Below, one piece after another: positions 1 to 6,390 of a stretch of 11,986 bases of DNA. Numbering within the stretch: the first letter of the stretch is position 1; every line of letters starts with the position of its first letter. Origin of the DNA: an uncultured Roseateles sp. (lineage in GTDB: Bacteria > Pseudomonadota > Gammaproteobacteria > Burkholderiales > Burkholderiaceae); NCBI GenBank assembly GCA_946886855.1, contig CAMPJJ010000139.1:1-11986 (forward strand), written 5' to 3'. The notes under the pieces are model-generated. The model was not told where the DNA came from, made no database searches, and worked only from the letters and a program-made list of their open reading frames with translations. A program made the position numbers and the translations under genes.

Positions 1-110
1 GACATGGGGGGACACTCCGGTGGATAGGGGAGTCTAGCGAAGTGCCATGACCCCTCCCCGACGTCGCCCCGCCGGGGTCGCCCCTGCGGCCCAGGCGTCC
101 GACGTCCTCC

Positions 111-1298
111 TTACTTTTTCAGGGAGGCGTCGATCGCCTTGCGGGCCAGGAATGACTGGTCGCTGAACAGGCCGTCCATGCCCAGCTGGAGGAAGGCCTC
201 GATCTGGCCGGCCAGGTTGCCGATCGCCGTCGGGTCGGCGCTGCTGTCGAAGTCGTCCGGCAGGAAGACGTTCTCCGCGCGGAAGGTCCAGCCGTGCACG
301 ATCAGGCCCGCGGCATGCGCGTCCTTCACCAGCGTGGTGGGCGTGCCCAGGCGGCCCGCGACCAGCGGGATCATCAGGCTGGTGTTCGCGCCTATGCCCT
401 GCGCGTAGCTGGAGATCTCGGCCAGGCCGGCCGGCTTGACGAGGTCCGCATAGGTGCGCGTGTCGCCGCTCGCGGTGAAGTCGTAAGGCTGGCCCGAGCC
501 GTTGATCAGCTGCACCAGCGGCACACGCGTCATGCGCCTGAGCTTGCGCAGGTTGCCGACCTCGAAGGACTGGATGAAGACCGCCGCGTCCGGGCCGCGG
601 TAGCCGTACTTGTTGAGCATGCGCACCAGCGGTTCCTCCAGCGGCTTGCCGATGCCGGCGAAATAGGTCGGGTGCTTGGTCTCCGGATAGACGCCGATCG
701 GCTGGCGCTTCTGGCCGTGATGACCGTGGCCGCGGCCGTCCTTGCCGTCCTTTGCTGCCTCTTCCTTGCGACGCTCGTTGGCCTGCTGGACCAGTTGCAA
801 CACCTCCTCGAAGGTGGGCACCTCGAACATGTCGTTGAAGCGCGTGTTGCCCGGGCGGATCTGCGGAATGCGTTCACGGGCGCGCAAGGTCTTGAGCTCG
901 GCCAGTGTGAAGTCCTCGGTGAACCAGCCGGTGATCGCGACGCCGTCGATGGACTTCGTTGCCTTGCGGGACGCGAACTCCGGTCGCTCGGCGACGTCGG
1001 TCGTCGCCTCGCGCACCGAGCCGTCGGCGTTCAGGATCGCGATGGCGTTCTCGTGGCGAGCGACCAGCACGCCGTCCTTCGTCAGCACCAGGTCGGGCTC
1101 GACATAGTCGGCGCCTTGTTCGATCGCCAGCCAGTAGGCGGCGAGCGTGTGCTCGGGCACGTAGCCGCTCGCGCCGCGGTGCGCGATCAGCAGCGGTGCC
1201 TTGTTGCGCGGCGGGGGCTGGCCGCCATGGGCGCAGGCGGCGGTCACCAGCGAGGCGGCGGTGAGGGTCGAGAGGACAGCAATGCGGAGCAGCTTCAT
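111..1298 (-). CDS. glpQ: Periplasmic glycerophosphodiester phosphodiesterase (GlpQ type)
   Basis: 395 aa. Family role: hydrolyses glycerophosphodiesters (deacylated phospholipids) to sn-glycerol 3-phosphate and an alcohol in the periplasm. Residues 1-23 form a signal peptide (KLLR, then a hydrophobic stretch, then ACA-HG as a likely signal peptidase I site). The catalytic motif HRGASGYVPEHT lies at 40-51 (His40, Arg41), the metal ligands Glu67 and Asp69 in VEPDL, and the second catalytic His82 in ARHE. Glu206 sits in IGVYPETKHP, HGWTF at 335-339 and DGLFSD at 375-380. The order of blocks follows E. coli GlpQ closely from end to end. The start is well supported: AAGGAG lies seven bases before the ATG. 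Odd point: a Lys/Gly/His-rich insertion at about 176-199 precedes the Glu206 strand. The gene stands alone, 172 bases from the next gene; no glycerol-3-phosphate transporter is adjacent. Confidence 0.93.
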   Translation of the reverse strand: MKLLRIAVLSTLTAASLVTAACAHGGQPPPRNKAPLLIAHRGASGYVPEHTLAAYWLAIEQGADYVEPDLVLTKDGVLVARHENAIAILNADGSVREATTDVAERPEFASRKATKSIDGVAITGWFTEDFTLAELKTLRARERIPQIRPGNTRFNDMFEVPTFEEVLQLVQQANERRKEEAAKDGKDGRGHGHHGQKRQPIGVYPETKHPTYFAGIGKPLEEPLVRMLNKYGYRGPDAAVFIQSFEVGNLRKLRRMTRVPLVQLINGSGQPYDFTASGDTRTYADLVKPAGLAEISSYAQGIGANTSLMIPLVAGRLGTPTTLVKDAHAAGLIVHGWTFRAENVFLPDDFDSSADPTAIGNLAGQIEAFLQLGMDGLFSDQSFLARKAIDASLKK

Positions 1299-1321
1299 CG
1301 GAGGTCTCCTTCGGGTGAATC

Positions 1322-1336
1322 GACGTTCAGAACGTC
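1322..1336. promoter_or_regulatory. Perfect inverted repeat upstream of glpQ
   Basis: GACGTT-CAG-AACGTC is a 6-3-6 perfect dyad starting 24 bases before the glpQ ATG. It could be an operator or a 5' UTR hairpin. It does not match the Pho box consensus as I know it. Role inferred from position only. Confidence 0.35.
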
Positions 1337-1367
1337 ATCGTTGCCGCGTGTTGAAGCGGAGTGACGA

Positions 1368-1386
1368 TCACGTTGGAAAAACGTGA
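1368..1386. promoter_or_regulatory. Second inverted repeat upstream of glpQ
   Basis: TCACGTT-N5-AACGTGA is a perfect 7-base dyad with loop GGAAA, 31 bases beyond the first dyad. Both share the ACGTT/AACGT core, so they may be two sites for one regulator or two hairpins in the leader. The rest of the 1299-1470 gap shows no ORF that I can support. Confidence 0.35.
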
Positions 1387-1443
1387 GGCCATGTGGCGTC
1401 CGAAGGGTAGGGCCAGGCGGATGAAGGTTTGATGATGACCCTG

Positions 1444-1460
1444 AGGGGCGCAGGTCCCCT
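1444..1460 (-). terminator. Weak hairpin after the DUF2145 gene
   Basis: AGGGG and CCCCT pair across a 7-base loop, 11 bases past the TAA of the DUF2145 gene. There is no T tract on the minus strand, so it would be at best a weak or factor-dependent terminator. Confidence 0.2.
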
Positions 1461-1470
1461 GAAACAGGTC

Positions 1471-2484
1471 TTACATGCCGCCGCCCAGCGGCAGCACCTC
1501 GTCGCCGTCGGCGGCGCGGCAATCGGCCGGGAGCGGTTCCCAACCCCGGCGCACGACGACCGTGGTGCCGGTGGCGCAGAACTCGACCCGCTGCGCGTCG
1601 GGCACGAGGCGGTGCGCGAAGGCTTCGAGCGCCGCCGGCGTGGAGACCTTCAGACGCATCGCGTACAGGTCGTCGATGGGGTGATCGTCGCTGTGGATCA
1701 GCGGGACGAACTGAGCGGCGAACATGACGGCGTGCGAAGGCACGGCGACCGGCGAGGGGTCGTAACCCAAATCCTTCAACCAGCGCTGCGCCTGCTGGCG
1801 GGTCGGGGGATCGCCTGCCGGCGGCAGCGCGCTGCCGGCGGGCGTCGCGGCCGTCTCAGCGGCAGCGGCAGCGACAGCCGTCGGGTGGCCATCGCGTGGC
1901 GCCCAGGCGAAGCCCATGAGCTCCGCCACCCACTGATTGCAGTTCTGATAACGCGTGCTGAAGGCGTAGGCGCTGGCGCTGTAGCGCGCCGACAGCAGCG
2001 CGAGCGCACGCCGGTTGTCGAGCGCGGCGGCGGCGAGCCGGGCGCCTTCGCGCTCGGGCAGCGTCACGATGGACAGCCGGATCGGCTCGGTGCGTCCGGC
2101 GCTGAGCAGGAAGCCGGCGAGGCCCTGGTCGTAGAGCTTCGCCTGGGACTCGTCGCAGGCGTAGTAGAGCTGCCGCACCGACCACGGGCTGTTGCGGCTG
2201 TCCTTCAGCGCGATGCCGCTGTGGGAGTACTGCAGGTGGAAGCGGCTCAGGTCCGTGCCGGAGCGCGAGACCAGCGCGGCGGAGGCGCCGCTCGACGCCA
2301 GCGCCCGCCGCGCGAGCGCGACGACCTGGAGCTGGCGGTCCTGCTCGGTGGCGCTGACTTCGTTGCCGCGATCGCAGAAGGTGGCGGCTGGGGCGGTCGA
2401 TGCGGCAGCGAGCGCCGCCATCGCGACGATCGCCGGCGCGTGCCGCGCCGCTCGGGCCCGCGTGCGGGGCCCGCTCGGGATCAC
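1471..2484 (-). CDS. DUF2145 family exported protein, possible permuted papain-like hydrolase
   Basis: 337 aa; recognised as DUF2145, a family of unknown function. An Arg-rich N-terminus and an Ala-rich hydrophobic run (about 18-34) look like a signal peptide ending near Ala34, so the protein is probably periplasmic. The core, about 36-200, has YSHSGIAL (His88) and later YQNCNQWVAEL (Cys182). A His in an H-x-GI strand followed by a Cys at the start of a helix is the order found in permuted NlpC/P60 (LRAT/YiiX-like) folds, so a thiol hydrolase or amidase is a reasonable inference, not shown. An Ala/Pro-rich linker (about 202-228) leads to a C-terminal part with PLIHSDDHPIDDLYAMRL. The start is GTG; its GTGA overlaps the stop of the upstream gene, which implies translational coupling and explains the lack of a strong ribosome binding site. 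Confidence 0.82.
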   Translation of the reverse strand: MIPSGPRTRARAARHAPAIVAMAALAAASTAPAATFCDRGNEVSATEQDRQLQVVALARRALASSGASAALVSRSGTDLSRFHLQYSHSGIALKDSRNSPWSVRQLYYACDESQAKLYDQGLAGFLLSAGRTEPIRLSIVTLPEREGARLAAAALDNRRALALLSARYSASAYAFSTRYQNCNQWVAELMGFAWAPRDGHPTAVAAAAAETAATPAGSALPPAGDPPTRQQAQRWLKDLGYDPSPVAVPSHAVMFAAQFVPLIHSDDHPIDDLYAMRLKVSTPAALEAFAHRLVPDAQRVEFCATGTTVVVRRGWEPLPADCRAADGDEVLPLGGGM

Positions 2485-2963
2485 AGCGTCACCGGATGCG
2501 ATTCGAGTTCGCGGTGCCAGTCGTCGTGCAGCGCGAGCAGGAAGGCCTGCTTGTTCTCGGCGCGGGCGAATTCGTAGCCGTAGTCGCGCTTGTGCGCGAG
2601 CACGTGATCGCCGACGCGCAGCGGCTGGCCGGCGATGGCCTGCTTGGGCACGTAGAGGAAGAACTCGGTGCCGCCCTCGGCGCGGACCGGCTGCAGGCGC
2701 AGGCGCTGCGTGTCGGCGCGGCCGGCGGCGTCTTCGACGGCGAGCACCTTGTACTCGCCCTCGGCGACCTTGCGGTCCTTGCTGGAGCTGTCGCTGGACT
2801 GGCCGATCGAGTCGGACAGCTGGCGCGAGGACACCGAGCCGGCGCTCGAGGCCGAGGTGGCGATGCTCTCGGCCCGCGCCGGCAATGCAGCGAGGCCGGC
2901 GAGGACAGCGATGGTCGCCGCGGCGGTGGAAACGAAGGAGAGGCGGGAAGGGCTGTGGCGCAT
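2481..2963 (-). CDS. Small Ser-rich secreted protein coupled to DUF2145 gene
   Basis: 160 aa; I do not recognise a named domain. From ATG at 2963 the protein begins MRHSPSRLSF and has a good signal peptide with a hydrophobic run at about 13-28 and cleavage after LPARA (31). A low-complexity Ser/Ala segment (about 33-62, with SIATSASSAGS) is followed by a compact domain at about 66-155 with EYKVLAVEDA, a beta-rich stretch (RLRLQPVR, EFFLYVPKQAI, LRVGDHVLAHKRDYGYEFA) and a charged C-terminal helix. Longer starts at 2975 or 3017 are possible but bury the signal peptide; GGA lies upstream of the 2963 ATG at a usable distance. Its TGA overlaps the GTG of the DUF2145 gene, so the two are made together and probably act together in the periplasm. 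Confidence 0.8.
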   Translation of the reverse strand: MRHSPSRLSFVSTAAATIAVLAGLAALPARAESIATSASSAGSVSSRQLSDSIGQSSDSSSKDRKVAEGEYKVLAVEDAAGRADTQRLRLQPVRAEGGTEFFLYVPKQAIAGQPLRVGDHVLAHKRDYGYEFARAENKQAFLLALHDDWHRELESHPVTL

Positions 2964-3044
2964 AAAACCGTCCATGGGCTGGTCAGTCCGGCCGCGGAGC
3001 GGCGCAGGGCGGCGCAAGCATAGGGGATGTTGCGCACGCCTTCG

Positions 3045-3280
3045 TCATGATTCTGGATCCGCGCATTTGTCGAAGAGGTGCCGCACATCTTCCAGCTGCC
3101 GCTCCAGCAGGGTCTGGTCCGTCTGGCGGCCCAGCGACCCGGTGGGACTTCGGGCAATGCACCTTCAGCCGCGGGGGTGGTGGTCATCACCTCCTTCAAC
3201 ACTGCACTCATCCCGCTCATCCTTTCCAACTGCGAAGTCATCGCGAATGCCAGCAGTGTCGGCAGACGATGCAAGGACAT
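3045..3280 (-). pseudogene. Probable frameshifted small gene (about 78 aa if repaired)
   Basis: I do not recognise the product. On the minus strand an ATG at 3280 has GAGG five bases upstream and opens MSLHRLPTLLAFAMTSQLER, followed by a helix-like stretch (MSGMSAVLKEVM) and PAAEGALPEVPP. This frame then turns into Cys/Trp/Arg-rich nonsense. Another frame, closed upstream by a TGA at 3165-3167, picks up a coding-like run, SLGRQTDQTLLERQLEDVRH, ending FDKCADPES and TGA at 3045. Its codons mostly end in G or C. One missing base between about 3120 and 3164 would join the two parts. A shorter start at 3211 (MSAVLKEVM) also has an AAGGA eight bases upstream. It may be a decayed gene, a sequencing error or programmed frameshifting; chance is not excluded. 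Confidence 0.4.
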
Positions 3281-3300
3281 CACTCCCTCGGAAGAGCGCT

Positions 3301-3342
3301 TCGTCGGGGGACACACCTGTGAGGAGGTCAGTCCCCCGATGA
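3301..3342. repeat. 42-base imperfect palindrome (long hairpin)
   Basis: TCGTCGGGGGAC (3301-3312) pairs with GTCCCCCGATGA (3331-3342) at 11 of 12 positions. Inside, ACCT (3315-3318) pairs with AGGT (3325-3328) beyond a 2x2 mismatch, leaving a 6-base loop. It lies about 80 bases past the hydrolase stop and just upstream of the candidate small gene, so it could be a transcription barrier, a leader structure or a dispersed palindromic repeat. Confidence 0.55.
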
Positions 3343-3404
3343 ACGCAGATTGTAGGGATCGCAGTTGGCGGGGTCAGGTCTTGCCCACCCCGCGGGGCTC
3401 ACGA

Positions 3405-3423
3405 CTCCCCACGCAAGGGGGAG
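3405..3423. repeat. REP-like hairpin after the hydrolase gene
   Basis: CTCCCC (3405-3410) and GGGGAG (3418-3423) pair across a 7-base loop, ending directly next to the hydrolase stop codon. The CTCCCC...TTGCG...GGGGAG pattern (minus strand) resembles short dispersed repeats often seen after genes in Burkholderiales. There is no T tract, but it may protect or end the hydrolase transcript. Confidence 0.4.
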
Positions 3424-3424
3424 C

Positions 3425-5524
3425 TCAGTTCAGTTCCCCCGCCGGCACCACCGGCAGCACGATGCTCGACGGCCGCAGCGGTCCGGCGAGGATCGTCGTC
3501 ACGTTGCCGTTGGCCTGCTGCTGCAGCGGCGTCGGCCAGATGCCCTGCGCCTGGTTGCTCGCGCTGACCGCGATGCGCAGCCGGTGCCCCGCGCGGACCA
3601 GCGCCGCGACCGGGAAGACCTCCACCGGCACCAGCATCGGCTCGTTGGGCACCACCGGCAGCGCCGCGCCCGCCGTGAAGGGATGCCACGGCTGGATCAT
3701 CGTGCCGTTGACGAAGCGCGACCGGCCCGTGTCCACCGCGCGGTGCGCCGCCGACATCAGGCCGTGCGTCAGCGGCTTCACGGTCCCCGTCGCGGGATCC
3801 ACATCGTCGATGCGCACCGACAGCGCCGCCTGCGACCGCGAGGCCGAGATCCACAGGTCCGCCTGGATCGGTCCGTTCAGGTAGAGGTCCTGGGCGAGCG
3901 GCGCGGTCTCGTAGACGGCCGCGCCCTGCAGCGACTCGACACGCGCGCTGTCCGAGTAGCACGGCTTGGGCAGCAGCCCCGCCAGGCCCAGCGTCCATTG
4001 CACCTGACTCGCCGAGCAGTCGCTGTGATCGCGGACCTGCACGCTCGCGGTGAAGATCGTGCCCAGCACCGTGCCGCGCGTGGCCGTCGGCGCGGGCGGC
4101 TCGGAGACCGTCCGCCCGGCCGCGACCGTCGGGAGGCCCGACGCCAGGCTGCCGTCCGGCTGCAGGTACCAGCGCTGCGGCGCCATCTTCGGATGCGGCC
4201 AGTCGCTCGCCGTCGCGAACCGCGGCGTGCCGCCGCTGCCGTAGCCGTCGACGAACTGGGTCACCGTGGGCAGCGCGTCGGCCCGGGCCGGGCGTCCTTG
4301 CAGATACTGGTCGAACCACTGCAGCAGCAGCGAGGTCGTGCTCGGCGGTCCGTACGACGGCGCGCCGCCGAAGCCGCTGATGCCCCCCTGCACCGACTGC
4401 AGGTGCGAGCCCGGGAGGATCGCCAGCTTGGCCGTCGCGTTGCGCTTGATCTGCTCGTACAGCAGCGGCTGGTCGCGCTGGAAGATGTCCAGCGACGCGC
4501 CGACGATGAAGGTCGGCACGCGGATCCGCCCGGCGCTCTCCACCGGCGAGCGGCCCGCCCAGAACGAGCCGTCGTCGGTCGCGATGCCGCTCGCGTTGCC
4601 GACGAAGCCGTCGAAGGTCGGCGCATACCAGGTGTCGATCGCCGCGACGTGGTCGCCGGTCGCGGCGTTGATCTGGCTCGCGTACCAGGGATTGAGCAGC
4701 AGCTCCGGCGCGTTGGCCACGCTCAGCGACTGCGTCAGCGGCAGCCAGGTGCTGAGGAACTGCGCGTTGAACAGGCCGCCCGTCGCCGCGACGCCGCGGT
4801 AGGCGTCCCCCATCGGGACTGTCGCGAACGCGGCCTTGATCGCCGGATGCTGCTGCCCCGCCGTCAGCAGCGCGCTGATGCCGAGGTAGGACGTGCCCGC
4901 CACGCCGATGCTGCCGTTGAAGAACGGCTGCCGCGTCACCCACTCGACGGCCTCGCGGTAGGCCTGCTGCTCGTCCGGCCCGATCAATTGCGTCACGCCG
5001 CCGCTCATGCCGGTGCCGTGGGCGTCGATCGCGACGGTGACGTAGCCGCGCCGCACCATGAACTGGTCCAGGCCGCCGATCAGCAGCGTGTTGCCGCCGG
5101 CCGGCGTGAACACGCCGAGGAACTGCCCGACGTCGATCCGGTAGGCCGTCTGCGTCAGCACCACGGGGTACCGGCCGGACTTGGGGAAGCCCAGGAAGTC
5201 CGCCGGCATCGAGACCAGCACCGCCAGCTGCTTGCCGGACGAGAGCCGGATGAACTGCAGCGGCAGCGTGACCGCGCGGGCGTGGTCGGGGCCGCGCATG
5301 TAGGCCGCGGCGGGCCAGGCCGCACCCGCATTGGCGACGACGGCGGGATTGGGCGCGGCGAGCGTGCCGCGCGTGCCCAGGGTCGTCGTCTGCGCGACGG
5401 CGGCGAGCGTCGCGCCAGCGGCCAGCGCCACCAGCAGTTCGCGGCAGCGGGCGCCGAAGCGGGAGCGACGGCGCGCGTGCGGGGGAAGGACAGCGCCAAG
5501 CGGCACCGGAAAGGCCAGGGTCAT
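3425..5524 (-). CDS. Secreted CocE/NonD-type X-Pro dipeptidyl-peptidase family hydrolase
   Basis: 699 aa. The family (peptidase S15 / CocE) are serine hydrolases acting on acyl esters or amides such as glutaryl-7-ACA, cocaine esters or X-Pro dipeptides; the substrate here cannot be told. The N-terminus has an Arg-rich part (18-27) and a hydrophobic run LLVALAAGATLAAVAQ (30-45), a signal peptide probably cut near residue 44. The alpha/beta hydrolase domain spans about 80-410: an oxyanion-type Tyr128, DAHGTGMSGG at 167-176, nucleophile Ser212 in GTSYLG, and likely acid Asp346 (SLDIF) and base His374 (GSHLQ). A C-terminal PepX_C jelly roll (about 445-695) shows LWISASRSQAALSVRIDDVDP and LTHGLMSAAHR. 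Length and triad look complete. The start has GGAG seven bases upstream. The gene is divergent from the receiver gene and read alone. Confidence 0.9.
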   Translation of the reverse strand: MTLAFPVPLGAVLPPHARRRSRFGARCRELLVALAAGATLAAVAQTTTLGTRGTLAAPNPAVVANAGAAWPAAAYMRGPDHARAVTLPLQFIRLSSGKQLAVLVSMPADFLGFPKSGRYPVVLTQTAYRIDVGQFLGVFTPAGGNTLLIGGLDQFMVRRGYVTVAIDAHGTGMSGGVTQLIGPDEQQAYREAVEWVTRQPFFNGSIGVAGTSYLGISALLTAGQQHPAIKAAFATVPMGDAYRGVAATGGLFNAQFLSTWLPLTQSLSVANAPELLLNPWYASQINAATGDHVAAIDTWYAPTFDGFVGNASGIATDDGSFWAGRSPVESAGRIRVPTFIVGASLDIFQRDQPLLYEQIKRNATAKLAILPGSHLQSVQGGISGFGGAPSYGPPSTTSLLLQWFDQYLQGRPARADALPTVTQFVDGYGSGGTPRFATASDWPHPKMAPQRWYLQPDGSLASGLPTVAAGRTVSEPPAPTATRGTVLGTIFTASVQVRDHSDCSASQVQWTLGLAGLLPKPCYSDSARVESLQGAAVYETAPLAQDLYLNGPIQADLWISASRSQAALSVRIDDVDPATGTVKPLTHGLMSAAHRAVDTGRSRFVNGTMIQPWHPFTAGAALPVVPNEPMLVPVEVFPVAALVRAGHRLRIAVSASNQAQGIWPTPLQQQANGNVTTILAGPLRPSSIVLPVVPAGELN

Positions 5525-5907
5525 GTCTTGTCTCCAGGTCCCGAGGGTCGGGTGGTCGCTGCGGCGACTCGATGTGGATCTTGCAGGACTGCCCGGGCGA
5601 CTATGCCGCCCCGCCGCGCGTGCGGCACCGGGGAAATCAGGAGGCGGATGGGTATGCGGCTTGCCTCCGCCCGCGCCGCATCGGACCCGACGCCGTCCGA
5701 TTCCGGATCATGGAGGGAGGCCGCACGATGCGGTCGTCACGCCCGGCGGCGCGCAGGATGTCACGCCCGGACGGCCGCCCGGTGTCGGGTTTTGCCCTCC
5801 CGACGCTGCTGTAGGTCAAGTCCCTACAGCCGCTGCGGGAGGCGACGCTCATCGCGAGTGGCAGCCGCTTGCTGGCGGTGACGGCCTTGCCGGACGAGGA
5901 TGACAGC
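5525..5907. other. 383-base divergent intergenic region
   Basis: This region separates the hydrolase (minus) from the receiver gene (plus) and should hold both promoters. Open frames inside it are Arg/Pro-rich and lack homology that I can recognise, so I see no gene. The hydrolase ribosome binding site (GGAG) is at its left end and the receiver site (GAGGA, seven bases before the ATG) at its right end. The only distinct structure is the inverted repeat at 5808-5830. No clear sigma-70 or sigma-28 promoter could be picked by eye. Confidence 0.5.
5808..5830. promoter_or_regulatory. 8-7-8 perfect inverted repeat upstream of the receiver gene
   Basis: GCTGTAGG-N7-CCTACAGC (spacer TCAAGTC) is a perfect dyad ending 77 bases before the receiver ATG. 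Its length and spacing fit an operator for a dimeric regulator, or a hairpin in the operon leader. A matching single half (CTGTAGG) occurs at 10641-10647 in the AraC/AhpD control region. Confidence 0.5.
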
Positions 5908-6321
5908 ATGAACATCGCCGTCATCGAAGACAACGTTCCCGTCCGCCAACTCCTGGTCCGTCGCGCCGAGAGGCTGGGCGGCATCACGGTCGTCGCGCAG
6001 GCCTCGGGCGAGGACGAGGCCGTGGACGCCGTCATGGCCACCGCGCCCGACGTCGTGCTGCTCGACCTCAACCTGTCGCAGGGCACCGGCCTGTCGGTGC
6101 TGTCCCGCCTGCGCGGCCAGGACTACGCCGGCCGGGTCTTCGTGCTCAGCGCGGAAGACGCCGGCACCCACGCCGCACCGTGCCGCCGCAGCGGCGCGGA
6201 CGGCTTCTACGACAAGGCCTTCGATTTCGAGCAGCTGCTCGCCGATCTGCACGAGCTGTGCCAGCGCGGCGCCGCCAACGTGCCGTGGTCCGCCGGCCCC
6301 CGCGCCGTCGCCAACGGCTGA
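5908..6321 (+). CDS. Stand-alone response regulator receiver (CheY-like)
   Basis: 137 aa; one receiver domain (about 2-118) with a short tail and no output domain. All key positions are present: acidic pocket Glu7/Asp8 in VIEDN, phosphoacceptor Asp53 in LLDLNL, Ser81 in VLSAED as the switch Ser/Thr, and Lys103 in YDKAF. It should accept a phosphate on Asp53 from a histidine kinase and act by protein contact, as CheY or phosphorelay proteins do. I chose the ATG at 5908, not 5869, because the receiver fold begins at MNIAVIEDN and GAGGA lies seven bases upstream. It is the first gene of a plus-strand series followed 69 bases later by the diguanylate cyclase, and lies downstream of a perfect dyad. 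No kinase is in the window, so the partner is unknown. Confidence 0.9.
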   Translation: MNIAVIEDNVPVRQLLVRRAERLGGITVVAQASGEDEAVDAVMATAPDVVLLDLNLSQGTGLSVLSRLRGQDYAGRVFVLSAEDAGTHAAPCRRSGADGFYDKAFDFEQLLADLHELCQRGAANVPWSAGPRAVANG

Positions 6322-6390
6322 GTTCCCGATCCACCAACCGGCACCCGCAGACCGGACCATCCGCATCCACCGTCCTGGGAGGACCCCGCC

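Noticed and set aside
65..80. GC hairpin after glpQ as a terminator
   Set aside because: Only four solid pairs with a 3-base loop and no T tract; not distinguishable from background GC content.
1230..1298. Lipoprotein signal in the GlpQ N-terminus
   Set aside because: The sequence before Cys22 is VTAA, a poor lipobox with Thr at -3; an ACA signal peptidase I site fits better.
1429..2577. 382-aa plus-strand open frame
   Set aside because: Antisense to the DUF2145 gene, Arg/Gly-rich, no recognisable domain.
5385..5524. Twin-arginine signal in the hydrolase
   Set aside because: RRRSRFG does not match the S/T-RR-x-F-L-K pattern, so a Sec signal is more likely.
5572..5814. 80-aa open frame in the divergent intergenic region
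   Set aside because: No ribosome binding site, Arg/Pro-rich with no hydrophobic core pattern, and sits where promoters are expected.
3365..5881. 838-aa plus-strand open frame
   Set aside because: Antisense to the CocE-type hydrolase, very rich in Arg, Ala and His with no domain; a typical shadow in GC-rich DNA.
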